Source: Sphingomonas qomolangmaensis (GTDB taxonomy: Bacteria > Pseudomonadota > Alphaproteobacteria > Sphingomonadales > Sphingomonadaceae). From it: a stretch of 64,000 bases of DNA. This document shows, piece by piece, positions 45,535-54,500 of the stretch. A program made the translations under genes and the position numbers. The notes beneath the pieces are model-generated. The model was not told the DNA's origin. It did no database searches and worked only from the letters and a program-made list of their open reading frames with translations. Within the stretch, counting starts at the first letter, position 1, and each line of letters starts with the position of its first letter. The stretch spans positions 1,301,501-1,365,500 of the forward strand of contig NZ_CP101740.1 in assembly GCF_024496245.1 (NCBI RefSeq), given 5' to 3'.

Positions 45535-46548
45535 TCAGAACCACGCCCGGACTCCGACCACGAAACTCGTCGACGAAGCGCCCTCGCCATTCGCCCGGGC
45601 GAAGTCGGCGGTTCGTCCGGTCTTCATCGTGTGCGAGATGCCGACATAGGGCGCGAATTCGCGGACGATTTCGTAGCGAAGCCGCAGGTCGAACTCGGCA
45701 TCGGACAGGCCTGCGCCGATACCGCTCTGGGGCACGTCCTGCGCCGCCAGGTTCAGTTCGGCTCGCGGCTGCAGGATCAGCCGCTGGGTGAGGCGCTGGT
45801 CGTAGCTCGCCGCCACGCGCGCTAGCAGGTCGCCGCTGGTCGATACGAAGCCATGCGCTTCGACCTCGAACCAATAGGGCGCCAATCCCTCGACGCCAAT
45901 CACCGCATAGGTCGGCGTCCCGGGCGCAAAGTCTTGCCGCGCGCCTGCCTGCAGGTTGAAATAGGGCCCGATCGCTCGGCTATACAGCGCCTGCGCCTCT
46001 GCATCCTCGGGTCCGCTGCCGAACACGCCCTCCCCCTCGGTTTTCACAACCAGCCGGTTGATGTCGCCGCCGAACCAGGCTTCGCCTTCCCAGCGATAGC
46101 CTTCGCGACCGCTGCGGATTTGCAGCTCGGCGATGTCGATCATGATCTGGCTGAAGCTGGCGCCGCCATGTTCGGCGCGGATCGCGGCGCGGACCGGCGC
46201 CATCGCATCGCGGCCCCAGATGCGATCGGCATAGTCCGCCTCGGCGATTTCGGGCGCGGGCGCATTGCCGGCGGGCAGCGGTGGGGCCGACGCCGGGCGA
46301 CCGGCGGCTGGAGCGGGCTTGGGCGTGCAATGCCCCATCGCCGCATGTTCGGGCGGGCAATCGGCGTCGCTCGGTTGCGGCGCCGGCTCGGCGGACGCGG
46401 GCATCTCGCAATGGCCCATCGCGGCGTGTTCGGGGGTGCAGCCGTTCGCCTGCGGCATGGGTGCAGCGGGTGCCGCCGCCCCATGCGCCGAATGGTCCTG
46501 CGCAACCGGCACCGCCGACAGCGCCGCGGCGATCGACAGGCCGATCAT
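45535..46548 (-). CDS. copB: Copper resistance protein CopB
   Basis: The 337-residue protein has a signal peptide, then a Cys/His/Met-rich segment carrying CTPEHAAMGHC and CPPEHAAMGHC (about residues 36-80), and the CopB outer-membrane barrel (from about 105; 'AEAQALYSRAIGPYFNLQAG', final 'VVGVRAWF'). The barrel is thought to bind or exchange copper at the outer membrane. Start at 46548 overlaps the copA stop by 4 bases (ATGA), so it is coupled to copA. Two CxPEHAxMGHC repeats are unusual for CopB, which usually has Met-rich repeats. Confidence 0.93.
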   Translation of the reverse strand: MIGLSIAAALSAVPVAQDHSAHGAAAPAAPMPQANGCTPEHAAMGHCEMPASAEPAPQPSDADCPPEHAAMGHCTPKPAPAAGRPASAPPLPAGNAPAPEIAEADYADRIWGRDAMAPVRAAIRAEHGGASFSQIMIDIAELQIRSGREGYRWEGEAWFGGDINRLVVKTEGEGVFGSGPEDAEAQALYSRAIGPYFNLQAGARQDFAPGTPTYAVIGVEGLAPYWFEVEAHGFVSTSGDLLARVAASYDQRLTQRLILQPRAELNLAAQDVPQSGIGAGLSDAEFDLRLRYEIVREFAPYVGISHTMKTGRTADFARANGEGASSTSFVVGVRAWF

Positions 46549-48395
46549 GCGGCGTCCCCGCGCGGGCGCACCGACACCACCTGCATCATGCCGGCGTGCA
46601 TATGGTACAGCATATGGCAGTGAAACGCCCAGTCGCCCACCGCATCGGCGGTGAAGTCGAAGGTGACGATCCCGCCGGGCTGGACGTTGACGGTGTGCTT
46701 TCGCGGCGAATGATCGCCATGCCCCGTCACCAGCTCGAAGAAATGGCCGTGCAGGTGGATCGGGTGGCCCATCATCGTGTCGTTGACCAGCTTGACGCGC
46801 ACCCGTTCGCCTTCGAGGAAGCCGATCGGCTTGGTAATCTCGGAGAATTTGCGCCCGTCGAACGCCCACATATAGCGTTCCATATTGCCGGTCAGATGGA
46901 TTTCGAGCTCGCGATCGGGCGCGCGGACATCGGGGTTCCGCTCGAGCGCGACCAGGTCGCGATACACCAATACGCGGTGCCCGGCATCGGCCAGCCCTTG
47001 ACCGGGCTCGCCGGTGCGGTCGATCGGCATCGGCGAAATGCTCTGGACCGTCGGGGTCTTGGCGACGCTCTCGGGAACGACCGAAAAGTCGCGCATCGAA
47101 TGGTCCATGCCGCCGGCTGCCGCCGCTGCGCCGCCGCCAGGAAGCGGTGTCGTCGCGCCGGGCGTGCAATGCCCCATTTGCGCATGTTCGGGCGGACAGG
47201 CAGGGTCGACGATCGGCGCCGCAATCGCACCGCCATGCCCCATCGCGGCATGATCCATCCCCCCGCCGCCATGGTCCATCGCGCCCATGCCCATGTCCTT
47301 CATCGTCGCGAGCGGACGCTGGCGCAGCGGTGGGACTTTCGCCGCCATTCCCGCGCGCGGGCTGAGCATCGCGACCGCCATCCCCGACCGATCGACGCTC
47401 TCGGCGACCAATGCATAGGCGCGGTTGTCGGCGGGCTCGACGATCGCGTCATAGGTCTCGGCGACCGCGATCTGGAATTCGTCGACGCTCACGGGTCGCA
47501 CCGGCAGGCCATCCGCCTGGACGATGGTGATCTTCAGCCCGGGGATGCGGACGTTGAAGGTCGTCATCGCCGATGCGTTGACGAAGCGCAGCCGAACCCG
47601 CTCGCCGGGCCGGAACAGCGCGGTCCAATGGTCCGTGGGGCCGTGGCCGTTGACCAGATAGGTATAGGTCGATCCGGTGACGTCGGCGACGTCGGTCGGG
47701 TCCATGCGCATCGCACCCCATTCGGCGCGCTCGGCGGCGGACTGCCCCCTGCCCTTCAGCTGATCGGCGAGGGTCTGCTTCTGATAGTTGAAATATCCCC
47801 CCATCTGCTTCAATTTCTTGAAGATCGCATGCGGGTGAAGCGGGCTGTGATCCGACAGCACGATGACGTGCTCGCGATCCGACGTGACCGGGTCGGTGCC
47901 CGCGGGATCGATGACGATCGGGCCATAATGCCCCATCTGTTCCTGCAGCCCCGAATGGCTGTGATACCAATAGGTCCCCGCCTGCCGGATCGGGAATTCA
48001 TAGGTGAAGGTCGATCGCGCGGCGATGCCGGGAAAGCTCACCCCGGGCACGCCATCCATGTGGAACGGCAGGATCAGCCCATGCCAGTGGATCGAGCTGT
48101 CCTCGTCGAGCTGGTTGTCGACGTGCAGTCGCACCGTCTGTCCCTCGCGCAGCCGGATCAGCGGGCCGGGGACGGTGCCGTTGATGCCGATGCCGTGGCT
48201 CGATCGCCCGTCGATCGTGCGCATGACGTGCCCGATCGTAAGCCGGATATCCTCGCCCGAGACGCTGGGGAGCGCGGGCGACAGCCCCGCATGGTGGGTC
48301 TGCGCCCAGGCGGGCATCCACCCCGCCAGCGCCGCGCCCGCGCCGCCGGTGGCGACACCGCGCAACAGCGCGCGCCGATCGATTTTCGCGCTCAT
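46545..48395 (-). CDS. copA: Copper-resistance multicopper oxidase CopA
   Basis: From the ATG at 48395 the protein is 616 residues with a twin-arginine-type signal (DRRALLRGVATGG). It has the four multicopper-oxidase blocks: HWHG in 'SIHWHGLILP', 'GTYWYHSHSG', 'MMGHPIHLHGHFFEL' and the type-1/3 centre 'FHCHMLYHMHAGMM'. Between domains lies a Met/His-rich loop ('MKDMGMGAMDHGGGGMDHAA') and CPPEHAQMGHC. It oxidises Cu(I) in the periplasm. It follows the sigma gene by 48 bases and overlaps copB by four. Confidence 0.95.
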   Translation of the reverse strand: MSAKIDRRALLRGVATGGAGAALAGWMPAWAQTHHAGLSPALPSVSGEDIRLTIGHVMRTIDGRSSHGIGINGTVPGPLIRLREGQTVRLHVDNQLDEDSSIHWHGLILPFHMDGVPGVSFPGIAARSTFTYEFPIRQAGTYWYHSHSGLQEQMGHYGPIVIDPAGTDPVTSDREHVIVLSDHSPLHPHAIFKKLKQMGGYFNYQKQTLADQLKGRGQSAAERAEWGAMRMDPTDVADVTGSTYTYLVNGHGPTDHWTALFRPGERVRLRFVNASAMTTFNVRIPGLKITIVQADGLPVRPVSVDEFQIAVAETYDAIVEPADNRAYALVAESVDRSGMAVAMLSPRAGMAAKVPPLRQRPLATMKDMGMGAMDHGGGGMDHAAMGHGGAIAAPIVDPACPPEHAQMGHCTPGATTPLPGGGAAAAAGGMDHSMRDFSVVPESVAKTPTVQSISPMPIDRTGEPGQGLADAGHRVLVYRDLVALERNPDVRAPDRELEIHLTGNMERYMWAFDGRKFSEITKPIGFLEGERVRVKLVNDTMMGHPIHLHGHFFELVTGHGDHSPRKHTVNVQPGGIVTFDFTADAVGDWAFHCHMLYHMHAGMMQVVSVRPRGDAA

Positions 48396-48443
48396 TGTCT
48401 TCCCGTCCTGCATGCCATGCCCGTCGATACGCGCGCCGCGGCC

Positions 48444-49007
48444 TTATCCCTCAAGCAATTCGGCCAGCCGCGCCCGCGCGCGATACAGCCGCGTTTCGAC
48501 CGCCTTCGCGCTGATCCCCAGCAGCCCGGCGGTTTCCGCCTGATCGAGCCCCTCGATCGTCCGCAGCACCAGCACCTCGCGCAGCCGGTGCGGCAGCGCC
48601 GCGATCGCCCGCTCGAGCTCGGCGACCGCGGCGCGCCCCTCGGCGATCCGATCGGGGCCGGGCTGGTCGGTCGCGACCTCGGCGCTATCGGCGGCGAAGG
48701 GCAGCACCGCGCCGACAAAGCGGCGCACTGCTTGCCGCCGTTGCCAGTCGCGCGCCTTGTTGATCGCGATCCGGCTGAGCCATGCGTGCATCGGCCGCGC
48801 GGGGTCGTAGCGCCCGAGCGCGCCGAAGGCGGCGACGAAGCTTTCCTGCACGACGTCGAGCGCCTGTTCGCGATCACCGATGATCCGCGCGACCAACCGG
48901 TGCAGCGCCGCCTTGTGCCGCGTGACGATCGCGGCGAACGCGCGCTGATCGCCCGCGCGCGCCGCCGCCGCCAGTTCGGCGTCGCTCGGCCCCGCCGTGT
49001 CGCTCAC
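48444..49007 (-). CDS. ECF-type sigma factor (CnrH-like)
   Basis: From the GTG at 49007 the protein is 187 residues. Region 2 covers about 25-95 ('HKAALHRLVARIIGDREQAL', 'AWLSRIAINKARDWQRRQ') and region 4 about 128-182 ('GLDQAETAGLLGISAKAVET'). It overlaps the sensor gene stop by 4 bases (GTGA). Order anti-sigma, sensor, sigma matches cnrYXH of metal-resistance plasmids. It probably recognises the ATGAGGGAT-N14-CGTATCG promoters found upstream of the operon and of copC. The long frame extending to 49631 is not supported. Confidence 0.9.
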   Translation of the reverse strand: MSDTAGPSDAELAAAARAGDQRAFAAIVTRHKAALHRLVARIIGDREQALDVVQESFVAAFGALGRYDPARPMHAWLSRIAINKARDWQRRQAVRRFVGAVLPFAADSAEVATDQPGPDRIAEGRAAVAELERAIAALPHRLREVLVLRTIEGLDQAETAGLLGISAKAVETRLYRARARLAELLEG

Positions 49008-49438
49008 TGGTGCGCTTCGGTCAGCGCTCTGGTAACGGCGGCGTCGAACGCCGCCGCCTGGTCGGGGCGCAGCAGCGCGCGCATCGCGAAGATGTGCGCG
49101 ATCGTCGCCTTTTGCAGCGCGCCCATCGTGCGGTGCGAGGCGTCGACCGCCGCCGCGACGCGCGGTCCGTCGCCATGTTCGGCAGCGATCGCCGCCGCCA
49201 GCGCGCGGTTCTCGGCGCGCATTTCGTCCTCGAACGCCCGGCGGCGCACCGCGAACCGCGCCTCGAGCCGTTCGAGCGCGCGTTCCTGATCGCTGTCGAG
49301 GTCGAGCCGCTCGTGCAAGACGGCATGGAGTTCGGCACCCGGCGGCGGCGCCTTGGGCATCAGCCATTGCCCGAGAAAGACGCCCGCCAGCGCGGCGGCG
49401 AACGCGATCACCGCGATCGTCAGATAGCGCCGCATCAT
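49004..49438 (-). CDS. Periplasmic heavy-metal sensor (CnrX-like)
   Basis: The 144-residue protein has an N-terminal signal anchor (about 5-27) and a helical periplasmic domain of the CnrX/ZraP-like type. Histidines H38 and H42 (HAVLH) and H115/M119 (HIFAM) reproduce the H-x3-H and H-x3-M ligands of CnrX metal sites as known from the family; the Glu is near 56-60. Such sensors hold an anti-sigma protein and release the sigma when metal binds. It overlaps both neighbours by 4 bases. Confidence 0.85.
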   Translation of the reverse strand: MMRRYLTIAVIAFAAALAGVFLGQWLMPKAPPPGAELHAVLHERLDLDSDQERALERLEARFAVRRRAFEDEMRAENRALAAAIAAEHGDGPRVAAAVDASHRTMGALQKATIAHIFAMRALLRPDQAAAFDAAVTRALTEAHQ

Positions 49439-49695
49439 TCGAGCAGCAGCGCCGAGGGCGCGAGCGGGCTATGCCCCAACAATGGCGCGGGTGGTGCCGC
49501 GACCGCTGCGCGCGGCGGCAGCGCGGCGCTGGCGATCCCCACCCCAAGCGCCGCCGCCGCGGCATAGCCCGCCATGCGCGTGGCAGTGCGCCGTTCGGTG
49601 ATCGCGCCGAGCACCCGCGCTTCCAAGCCATCGAGCGCGACCGGGGCGTGTGCCGCCGCGAGCCCCTGCAATCGTTCGTCCAGCATGTCGTTCAT
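49435..49695 (-). CDS. Small membrane anti-sigma factor (CnrY-like)
   Basis: The 86-residue protein has a short cytoplasmic helix with 'LDERLQGLAAAHAPVALDGL' and 'EARVLGAITERRT', one transmembrane segment (about 46-66, 'AGYAAAAALGVGIASAALPP') and a short periplasmic tail. Length and layout match CnrY-type anti-sigma factors that pass the periplasmic sensor signal to an ECF sigma. It is first of the operon; its stop overlaps the sensor start. Sequence alone would not identify it, the gene order does. Confidence 0.75.
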   Translation of the reverse strand: MNDMLDERLQGLAAAHAPVALDGLEARVLGAITERRTATRMAGYAAAAALGVGIASAALPPRAAVAAPPAPLLGHSPLAPSALLLE

Positions 49696-49721
49696 CGCAT
49701 CTTCCCGAGCCCGTCTATGCT

Positions 49722-49751
49722 CGATACGCGCCTTGCAGGAAAATCCCTCAT
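49722..49751 (-). promoter_or_regulatory. Candidate ECF promoter of the CnrYXH-like/copAB operon
   Basis: On the minus strand ATGAGGGAT (49751-49743) and CGTATCG (49728-49722) are separated by 14 bases, a fitting -35/-10 layout for an ECF sigma. The -10 ends 26 bases before the CnrY-like start at 49695. It mirrors the copC promoter exactly. Confidence 0.7.
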
Positions 49752-49758
49752 GCGCCGA

Positions 49759-49788
49759 ATGAGGGATCGATGCCGTGCCCGCGTATCG
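49759..49788 (+). promoter_or_regulatory. Candidate ECF promoter of copCD
   Basis: ATGAGGGAT (49759-49767) and CGTATCG (49782-49788), again 14 bases apart, end 25 bases before the copC ATG. Both -35 elements form a 9-bp inverted repeat (49743-49767) between the divergent promoters. Confidence 0.7.
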
Positions 49789-49813
49789 GCTAACACGATC
49801 AACGGAGAAACCC

Positions 49814-50200
49814 ATGCGCATGTTTTCAAAGCTCACCCTCGCGCTCGCGCTTGCGGGCGTGGCCATCGCCGCCCCCGCCGTCGCGCATCCCAAGCTGGTT
49901 TCGGCGACCCCCGCCGCCGACGCCAGCGTCAAGGCGACGACGCGGATCGTGCTGGTTTTCAGCGAAAAGCTGATGGCACCGCTATCGGGCGCCACGCTGA
50001 TCATGACCGGGATGCCCGGCATGCAGAACCACCCGGACATGAAGATGAGCGGCGTGACCGCCAAGGTCGGCGCCGACGGCAAGTCGCTCGAACTGGTGTC
50101 GGCAAAGCCGCTGCCCGCCGGCTCCTACCGCATCGACTGGCACGTCGTTGGCGGCGATACGCACCGTATCACCGGGCAGCACCGCTTCAACGTGGGCTGA
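49814..50200 (+). CDS. copC: Copper resistance protein CopC
   Basis: From 49814 (ACGGAG upstream) the protein is 128 residues. The signal peptide ends at AVA, so the mature protein begins with His25, the family's N-terminal Cu(II) ligand, followed by PKLVSATPA. A Met/His segment (MTGMPGMQNHPDMKM) and 'DTHRITG' provide further ligands. CopC carries copper in the periplasm and works with CopD, whose gene starts 4 bases downstream. The frame can be extended to 49775, but this would cross the promoter. Confidence 0.95.
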   Translation: MRMFSKLTLALALAGVAIAAPAVAHPKLVSATPAADASVKATTRIVLVFSEKLMAPLSGATLIMTGMPGMQNHPDMKMSGVTAKVGADGKSLELVSAKPLPAGSYRIDWHVVGGDTHRITGQHRFNVG

Positions 50201-50203
50201 TCG

Positions 50204-51052
50204 ATGGACGGCTGGGCGACGATCGCGCTGCGCTTCGCCGCCTATGCCGATCTGATGCTGCTGGCGGGGCTGCTCGTCCCGCTGGGCCTGCCGCTGTCCG
50301 CCTGGGCGAAGCGGACGATGCTCGGACTGGCGGTGGCGGGCATCGTCATCGCGGTCGCGCAGTTCGGCTTTACAGCGTTGGCGATGGTGGGCGGCGATCC
50401 GGCGCTGCTCGACCCCGCCATGCTTCGCTTCCTTGCGTTCGATACCGCGTTGGGGGCAGCAACCGCGGTGCGGATTGCGGCGCTCGCAGCGGTCGTGCTC
50501 CTGATCAGCCTTACGCGACTTTGGCCATGGTTTGCGCTGATCGCGCTCGGCTCGCTCGCCTGGCAAGGACATGCCGGCGCGACCGAGGCAGCGACAGGGG
50601 TAGCGCACCGTGCGAGCGACGTCGCGCATCTGGTAGCGGGGGCGGTGTGGCTCGGCGCGCTGGTTCGGCTGCTGCGGGCAGCCGGGAATAGCGCGGTCGC
50701 GCCGACGGTGCTGCTGTCGGCGATGCGGGGCTTTTCGCCGATCGGAACCCTGATTGTCGCGGCCCTGGGAGCGAGCGGCGTTGCCAATCTGCTGCTGATC
50801 GCCGACCCACTGGCGCTCTTCAACCCGTACGGCGCGCTGCTCGCGCTGAAGCTTGCGCTGTTCGGCGCGATGCTGTCGATCGCCGCGGCCAATCGCTGGT
50901 GCCTGACCCCACGCCTCGCTCGCGCCCTCGACGATGGCGCCGGCGAAAGCGCGACATCGGCGATCCGGCGCAGCCTGCGGATCGAGTTGGTGCTGGCGCT
51001 TGCCGTGCTGGGGTGCGTCGCCGTGCTGGGAGCGCTCGATCCTGCCGACTGA
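50204..51052 (+). CDS. copD: Copper resistance membrane protein CopD
   Basis: The 282-residue protein has about eight transmembrane helices and the CopD/YcnJ pattern, including 'HRASDVAHLVAGAVWLGALV' near 140-160. It is thought to move copper across the inner membrane with CopC. It follows copC by 4 bases and closes the copCD operon. Confidence 0.9.
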   Translation: MDGWATIALRFAAYADLMLLAGLLVPLGLPLSAWAKRTMLGLAVAGIVIAVAQFGFTALAMVGGDPALLDPAMLRFLAFDTALGAATAVRIAALAAVVLLISLTRLWPWFALIALGSLAWQGHAGATEAATGVAHRASDVAHLVAGAVWLGALVRLLRAAGNSAVAPTVLLSAMRGFSPIGTLIVAALGASGVANLLLIADPLALFNPYGALLALKLALFGAMLSIAAANRWCLTPRLARALDDGAGESATSAIRRSLRIELVLALAVLGCVAVLGALDPAD

Positions 51053-51094
51053 CGCTGGCAAGCGGCCATGCGGGCGTCGGCCAGCGCCGGCGGG

Positions 51095-51493
51095 TTACTG
51101 TCCGGTGCCGGGCTGGCCGGGCATACGCGCCTGGGCGAGCGCGGTTTCGACGCGCATCAGCAATTCCTCGGGAACGAACGGCTTGGTGAGATAATCCGCC
51201 GCACCGCCACGCAGAGCAGCGGCGACGTCGTCCTCGCTCCGCCGCGCGGTCAGCATGATGACGGGCAAGCCCGCGGTGGCGCGATCATGCTTCAGCCGCG
51301 CCAGCACTTCGAAGCCCGTCAGCATCGGCATCATCGCGTCGAGCACCACCAGATCGGGTCGATCTTGCTCGACCGCGGCAAGCGCCGCGGCACCGTTTTC
51401 GGCAACGATCACGCGGTGACCGGCGGCTTCGAGCTTGTATCGCACCAGCGCGGCCAGGAGTTCGTCGTCGTCGGCAATCAGGATCAGGGACAT
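51095..51493 (-). CDS. Single-domain response regulator
   Basis: The 132-residue protein is a receiver domain: 'LILIADDDELLAALVRYKLE' with the acidic triad, 'PDLVVLDAMMPM' with the phosphorylated Asp, 'IMLTARRSEDD' and 'DYLTKPFVPEELL'. It lies 70 bases downstream of a MASE1 hybrid kinase on the same strand and is a likely partner of its phosphorelay. Confidence 0.9.
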   Translation of the reverse strand: MSLILIADDDELLAALVRYKLEAAGHRVIVAENGAAALAAVEQDRPDLVVLDAMMPMLTGFEVLARLKHDRATAGLPVIMLTARRSEDDVAAALRGGAADYLTKPFVPEELLMRVETALAQARMPGQPGTGQ

Positions 51494-51562
51494 GGATAAT
51501 CGCTCATATGTGGGGTCGAGTTAGATACCGCGGGCTGCGGCGGCTGGATGCGAACGGCGATG

Positions 51563-54500
51563 TCACGAATACTCGACAAGCGCCTCGGCCAAGCGGCGGG
51601 TGTGATCGGCGAGCGGGGCGGCGTCGCCATCGGCCATTGCCGCTTCCTCGAGCGTCCGCGCAACCGCGCCCAGATCGGCTTCGCCGAACATCCCCGCCGA
51701 TCCCGACAGCTTGTGGCAGATGCCGGCGATAGTGGTGCGCGCCTTGCGCTGGTGGTAGTCATCGGCGCTGCGCAGCGTGCCCTCCAGCGCCAGCAGCTCG
51801 GCCGAATAGCCGCGCTTGGCGGCCTCGTAGCGGCCGCGCAGCGCAGTCACCGCGGGGTCCTCCACCGCAGCCGGCGGCGGCGGCGGTGACGCAGCGGAGG
51901 CGCGATCGCCGAGCAGCCGCGCGATCGTCGCGATGACCGCGTCGACGTCGATCGGCTTGGACAAATGCGCGTTCATGCCCGCCGCCCGGCACAGCTCGGC
52001 ATCCGAGGCAAAGGCGTTGGCGGTGAACGCGACGATCGGCACCGTCGCCCCCGCCCCGCCCATCGCGCGGATGCGCCGCGTCGCCTCGACCCCGTCGACC
52101 ACGGGCATCTGCATGTCCATGAGGACCAGGTCGTAAGCCTGCGGGTCGGTCCCGAAGGCCGCGATCGCCTGCGCGCCATCGGGAACGATGCGAACCGCAT
52201 GGCCGTGGCGCGTCAGCAATGCCTCGATCAGCAACTGGTTGATCTCGGCGTCCTCGGCCACCAGAATCCGTGCGCGCGAACTGGGCTTTACCGGTCGCAG
52301 CATCGACACCCTGGGCGGCGGCACCGCCGCCGGATCGGCAATGCGCATCGGCAGGCTCAGCTGCATCCGCGTTCCCGCGGTATCGGATCGCGCGAGGCAA
52401 AGATCGCCGCCCATCAATCGCGCCAGCCGCCGGCTGATCGCCAGGCCAAGCCCGGTACCGCCATAGCGCCGCGCGATCGACGCATCGCCCTGGACGAATT
52501 GATCGAAGATCAACGCCTGGCGATCGATCGGAATGCCGCTGCCGCTATCATCGACCAGGATCTCGAGCATGTCGCCGTGGCGACCGCCGCCGACGCGGAT
52601 AAGGCCGGAATCGGTGAACTTGATCGCGTTGGACAGCAGGTTCAGCAGGATCTGGCGAAGGCGATGGCTGTCGCCCATCACATATTTGGGCAGATCGCCA
52701 TCGAGCGCCAGCTCGATCGATAGGTGCTTCGCTTCCGCGTCGGCCATGAGCATGCGCACGCTGCTGCTGATGGTATGCAGCAGATCGAACGGCTCGTCGG
52801 TGATTTCGATCTGATCGGCATCGATCTTCGACAGGTCGAGGATATCGTTGAGCAACGCCATCATCGTGCGGCCCGAATCACGGATCAGGCTGGCATAGCG
52901 CCGCTGTTCGGCATCGAGATCGCCGGCGAGCAGCAATTCGGTGAAGCCGATCACCCCGTTCATCGGGGTACGGATTTCGTGGCTCATATTCGCCAGGAAC
53001 GCAGCCTTCAGCCGCGCGGCATCCTCGGCGCGAATGCGCGCGCTGTGCAGTTCCTCTTCGAGCTTCGCGCGCGCGCCGAAATCGCGAACGCTGGCGATGA
53101 ACTCGAGCGCCTCGCCGGTTGCCTCGTCGCGCACGACGCTGTAATTCGCCTCGACCCAAACATAATGCCCGTCGCGATGGCGCTGGCGATAGACCGAATG
53201 CGCAGGGCCGCTCGCTTCGATCGCCTCAAGGCATCGCGCCTCGACGTCGGCGACATCATCGGGGTGGATGCCATGGAACGGCGCCTGGTTGGTGATCTCT
53301 TCGGGGTGATATCCCAGCAACGACAGGCTGCGCGGCGAAACATAGCGGCGAACGCGGTCGACCCCGGTGCGCACGATCATGTCGGCCGAATGGGTGGTCA
53401 CCAGCCGCAACTCGCGTTCACGCGCCGCCAGCGCCATCGCCTGTTCGTGCCGGTCGGTGATGTCGCGAATGCTGCCGATGCTATCGCGGCGGCCATCCTT
53501 TTGATCGCCCTGGCGGCGGATCGTCGCCTCGACCCAGCGCAGCTCGCCATTGGCGTGCCGTAACTGGGTTCGAACCTCGAGTTCGCTCCGCACCCCGCTG
53601 AGCAGGTCGGTCCAGCGCTCGCGGATGCGCTGGGCGTCTGCGGCAGGTACCAGTTCGATCACCGGGCGGCCGATGCTTTCGGCCACGCTATAACCGGTGA
53701 GTTCTTCCCAGGCGGGATTCAGGAACGACCAGCGGCCCTGGCGATCGGCGCGGAACACCACTTCGCGCATATTGTCGGTGATCGACGCCAGCTGCGCTTC
53801 GCTATCCCCCAGCGCCGCGGCCAGCCGCTCGCGTTCGCCCAGTGCCGCCGCCACCGGCAACGCCGACATGAAACTCGCGGCGACGAACAGCTGCAGGATC
53901 GTGAGCCTAGCGCCCACCCCGTCGACCAGCGCGATCGGCCCGGTATCGAGAAACGTCGCGAGCCCGCTGGCGATCGCGACGACGATCACCGCGCCGGCCG
54001 CGCCCTTGGCGCCGAGCCGGAACGTCGCCAACAGCACGAACGGCGTCACCAGGAACAGCAGCGGGAGCTGGTCCTGGGTGAACACGCCAAAGCATACCAG
54101 GATCACCGCCCCCAGGATGGCGAGCGCCTCGCCGACGCTCTGCGGGGTGCGCCGGACCGGCGCGATCCGCGAACGCATCAGAATGAGCAGGATCGGAACG
54201 ATCACGATCTGCCCCAGCGCGTGCGCCTTGGCATAGGTCAGCCACACCGCCCCACCCGTCGCTTGGCCGCCCAGCTCGAACGCCGCCGATGCCAGCGATG
54301 CGACCGCCGCGGGCACGATGCCGCCCGCCAAGACGGTGAAGATCAGCAGCGGCTTCAGTTCGGTGAGGTCGGCCCCCGGCGCCAAACGGCGCATGCCCCA
54401 GACGATCGCCACGACCTCGACGATGTTGCATCCGGCAAGCGCGGTCGCCAGCGGCCAGCTATAGCCCGACAGCAGATTGGCCGCGAGGCTGGCGGCGAAG

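Noticed and set aside
46281..49289. 1002-codon frame opposite copAB and the sigma module
   Set aside because: Shadow of five overlapping, well-recognised genes.
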